A stretch of DNA of 10,405 nucleotides, from positions 1 through 10,405 of the forward strand of contig JFHB01000400.1 of assembly GCA_000729835.1 (NCBI GenBank). The letters run 5' to 3'. Position 1 is the stretch's first letter. Each line of letters opens with the position of its first letter. Under the pieces are notes generated by a model that was given only the letters and a program-made list of their open reading frames with translations, did not search any database and was not told the origin of the DNA. The DNA comes from Atkinsonella hypoxylon (taxonomy: Eukaryota > Ascomycota > Sordariomycetes > Hypocreales > Clavicipitaceae). Position numbers and translations under genes: made by a program. Shown here in pieces: positions 8,641 to 10,405 of the stretch.

Positions 8641-9226
8641 AGGGAAATTACATAGTATAGTGCAAAGCATATAACTGTATAATAAAAAGAGTGTTATTAA
8701 AGATACTAGGTATCTATAATAATAGAATAATGTAAATAGCTTTAGGGAGCTAAAGAAGATAATAGAGTTATTAAAAAGGTAAAGATGCTAAAGAAGGGCA
8801 AACTAGGCTTATAACTATTAAAGAGGAGATAGAAGAGATAATAGAAGAGAGAGAAGATAAAGAAGCTTCTAGTGTATAGAAGAGTGTAAATTGCTTGCTT
8901 AATTCCTCTAACTTAGGAGGGAGGAAGCAGCCTATATATAGCTAATTCTAAGAGAGAAAGAAAGAGAAGAGAAGAAGGAAAAACAAGAAGGGGGATAGCT
9001 AAATACCCGAAAATCCTGCAGCTTGTAGAGCGAGAGAATTCTAAGAGATACTAAGTAATCCGTTGCACTGCCTCTATAAGAGGGGCTAATATTAGTGTAT
9101 GTAGAGCTCTATAATAAAGGAAAGATAACAGACTAGATAACCTCTGTTGTATTCTATCCTAGTCCACTACACCTACTTGTTTCCTACACTTAGTTGTTGT
9201 AACTAAGTTCCTTTGTTGTGCTACTG
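8641..9226. other. Low-mutation intergenic DNA with purine-rich tract
   Basis: No gene recognised. The purine content of the plus strand is high between about 8750 and 9000, and GC content is higher than in the flanks. A 46-base purine run (8950-8995) is broken by a single C at 8984 and ends in AAGGGGGATA. A TATA-like CTATAATAAAGG lies at 9109-9120. The minus strand is loosely open from 9275 to 8742 with three stops but has no recognisable motif, probably because that strand is pyrimidine-rich. Confidence 0.4.
9188..9208. repeat. Eight-base-pair perfect hairpin
   Basis: ACTTAGTT (9188-9195), loop GTTGT, AACTAAGT (9201-9208). A lone structure in the less mutated zone; no downstream T-run or other sign of function. 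Confidence 0.7.
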
Positions 9227-9376
9227 TTAGAGTAGTTGTGCTAGTACCAGCTGTTGGAGCTGATGTTGCATGAAGTTAGCGATGTTGGTATCGCTAGTGT
9301 TGAAGCTACTTTTGACACATAAGCTAGCTATATATGCTTTATATTCCTCTCGAGATAATGCATCTAAAAGAGGCAT
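9227..9376 (-). CDS. Small hypothetical ORF, 49 residues
   Basis: ATG at 9376-9374, stop TAA at 9229-9227, about 49 residues. The product begins MPLLDALSREEYKAY and has a Gln/His-rich C-terminal half (near F-M-Q-H-Q-L-Q-Q-L). CAA, CAG and CAT codons are intact, unlike the surrounding hypermutated DNA. After the stop the frame continues with further stops at CAG-like places, so it may be the unmutated start of a longer broken gene or simply chance. No family recognised; no ribosome-context evidence was used. Confidence 0.2.
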   Translation of the reverse strand: MPLLDALSREEYKAYIASLCVKSSFNTSDTNIANFMQHQLQQLVLAQLL

Positions 9377-10405
9377 AATAAATTTTTTGTCTAGTGCGTC
9401 TTAATAAGACTTACGCTAGTTGCGCTCTATATACATACAGCAGAAGATTAACAGATATTTAAGATACTCTTGCTATATATACACTAGATACTTCTTGTAT
9501 AGGTAATCACCTAAGCCTATAAGTATTTCATTAGTATATAGCTGCTAAATAAGTTCTATATATTTACCTCTTACTTACTTTATATCTATATTGCAAGTAA
9601 TAGCTTAAACTCTACTTAATAGGCTAAAGTGTATATAGTTAATATAGTGCTATCTTATAATAGTGCTACTTATAGCACTAAGATATTTAAATATTACAGA
9701 GAACATCTATATTATATAAGATTAGTATATTGTATATAGAGAGTATATATAGAAGATATACCTACTTATAGCTAGATGCTGTTTAGCTTATAGTAATAAT
9801 ATATATAAAGGTCTCTTGCACTATTATTTATTAACTAAAGGCATATATAAAAGAGGAAGTTATATATACTAAATATCTCTTTATTATATATAGAATATAT
9901 AAGGATATTTATATTGCCTTTAATTTATTAAAAAAAGAGGTTAATTTAGATATATTAAGCAGTTATAAAAGCTCTTACTTATTACTATAAGTATAGAACA
10001 ATATAATAGTTATTTAGTCTCTATATATAAATATTGTAAATTTACTGCTAGTTTAAGTCTTTAATTTAGTTAAAGTGCTACTCTTATATAGCGCCTATTA
10101 ATTTTGTTTAGTATATAGTATATATATTCTCTCTATATACTTACCTATAAGCTATACTCTAGCTAGATATTATAGAAGGTAGGTTTAAAGAATTAGTGCT
10201 TACACCTTATCCTTATAATTAAGAGCTAAATATAGCTGCTAAATGCAATCCTTTTTATAATAGTATAAAATTAAGAATAATATAGAATTAAGATATAGCC
10301 TCTTTATATTTATAGTTTAGTAAATAAGCTATATATAGTTTAGAGGTATATATATACCTAGTATATAGCTACTATATACTTATAAGATATTAGAGTTAAA
10401 ATATT
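9377..10405. other. Hypermutated AT-rich DNA, unidentified repeat relic
   Basis: About 1 kb with dense TA and TATA strings and many stops in all frames. From about 9530 on I see no TCA, CCA, TGA or TGG, the same signature as in 1-5831, so this is probably another RIP-saturated transposon. I translated all three minus frames and one plus frame of the stretch: some stretches have coding-like texture between stops (for example plus strand 10170-10300), but I could not match any retrotransposon or transposase motif. Confidence 0.5.

Noticed and set aside
8622..9188. LTR model starting TGTTATTG and ending CCTACA, with a TATA-like box near 9110
   Set aside because: The flanking five bases (AAAGT and CTTAG) do not match as a target-site duplication, there is no second copy in the window, and the start lies inside the minisatellite.
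9188..9208. Rho-independent terminator
   Set aside because: No T-run follows the stem on either strand, and the sequence is fungal in character.
8742..9275. Minus-strand reading frame of about 177 codons with only three stops
   Set aside because: No start codon or motif is apparent, and the minus strand is pyrimidine-rich there, which lowers stop frequency by chance.
1..10405. Mitochondrial or naturally AT-rich genome
   Set aside because: Base bias is concentrated in TpA with loss of specific trinucleotides, less mutated islands exist within the window, and nuclear LTR retrotransposons and telomere repeats are present.

Overview
The window looks like repeat-rich, AT-rich heterochromatin of a filamentous ascomycete (Pezizomycotina-type) fungus. 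It is made almost entirely of retrotransposons wrecked by C-to-T hypermutation of the RIP (repeat-induced point mutation) kind. In the first 60 bases I count 12 TpA against 6 ApT, one TpG and no CpA. A TTAGGG-type interstitial telomere tract fits a filamentous fungus. No intact protein-coding gene of ordinary length, no rRNA and no tRNA was found.

Layout. (1) 3-3002, plus strand: pol of a Ty3/Gypsy element (reverse transcriptase, RNase H, integrase, C-terminal chromodomain). It is readable in one frame for about 1000 codons with no indel that I could detect, but it is full of TAA/TAG codons. (2) 3003-3396: gene-free, pyrimidine-rich stretch, a candidate LTR or spacer. (3) 3397-5511, plus strand: a long degraded reading frame in a different frame, unidentified, possibly the gag of a second, tandem Gypsy copy. 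(4) 5550-5981: candidate Copia LTR on the minus strand. (5) 5982-8098, minus strand: Ty1/Copia gag-protease-integrase polyprotein, also in one frame. It stops just after the integrase core, so reverse transcriptase and RNase H are missing. (6) 8099-8450: A/T-rich Copia leader. (7) 8451-8640: a compact cluster of interstitial telomere repeat, hairpin and five palindromic minisatellite units. (8) 8641-9376: much less mutated unique-looking DNA with a purine tract, a hairpin and a 49-residue minus-strand ORF. (9) 9377-10405: AT-rich hypermutated DNA with nothing recognisable.

The most interesting signal is in the mutation pattern. Reading 1-5831 by eye I find no TCA, CCA, TGA or TGG on the plus strand, although roughly a hundred ACA/GCA/TGT/TGC remain. 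The target therefore looks like 5'-pyrimidine-C-A, driven to completion. This rule explains why catalytic Asp and Glu codons of the Gypsy pol that follow a T have become Asn or Lys, why no in-frame stop is TGA, and why Ser/Pro codons TCA/CCA now read as Leu. The middle zone (about 5832-9529) is only partly mutated.
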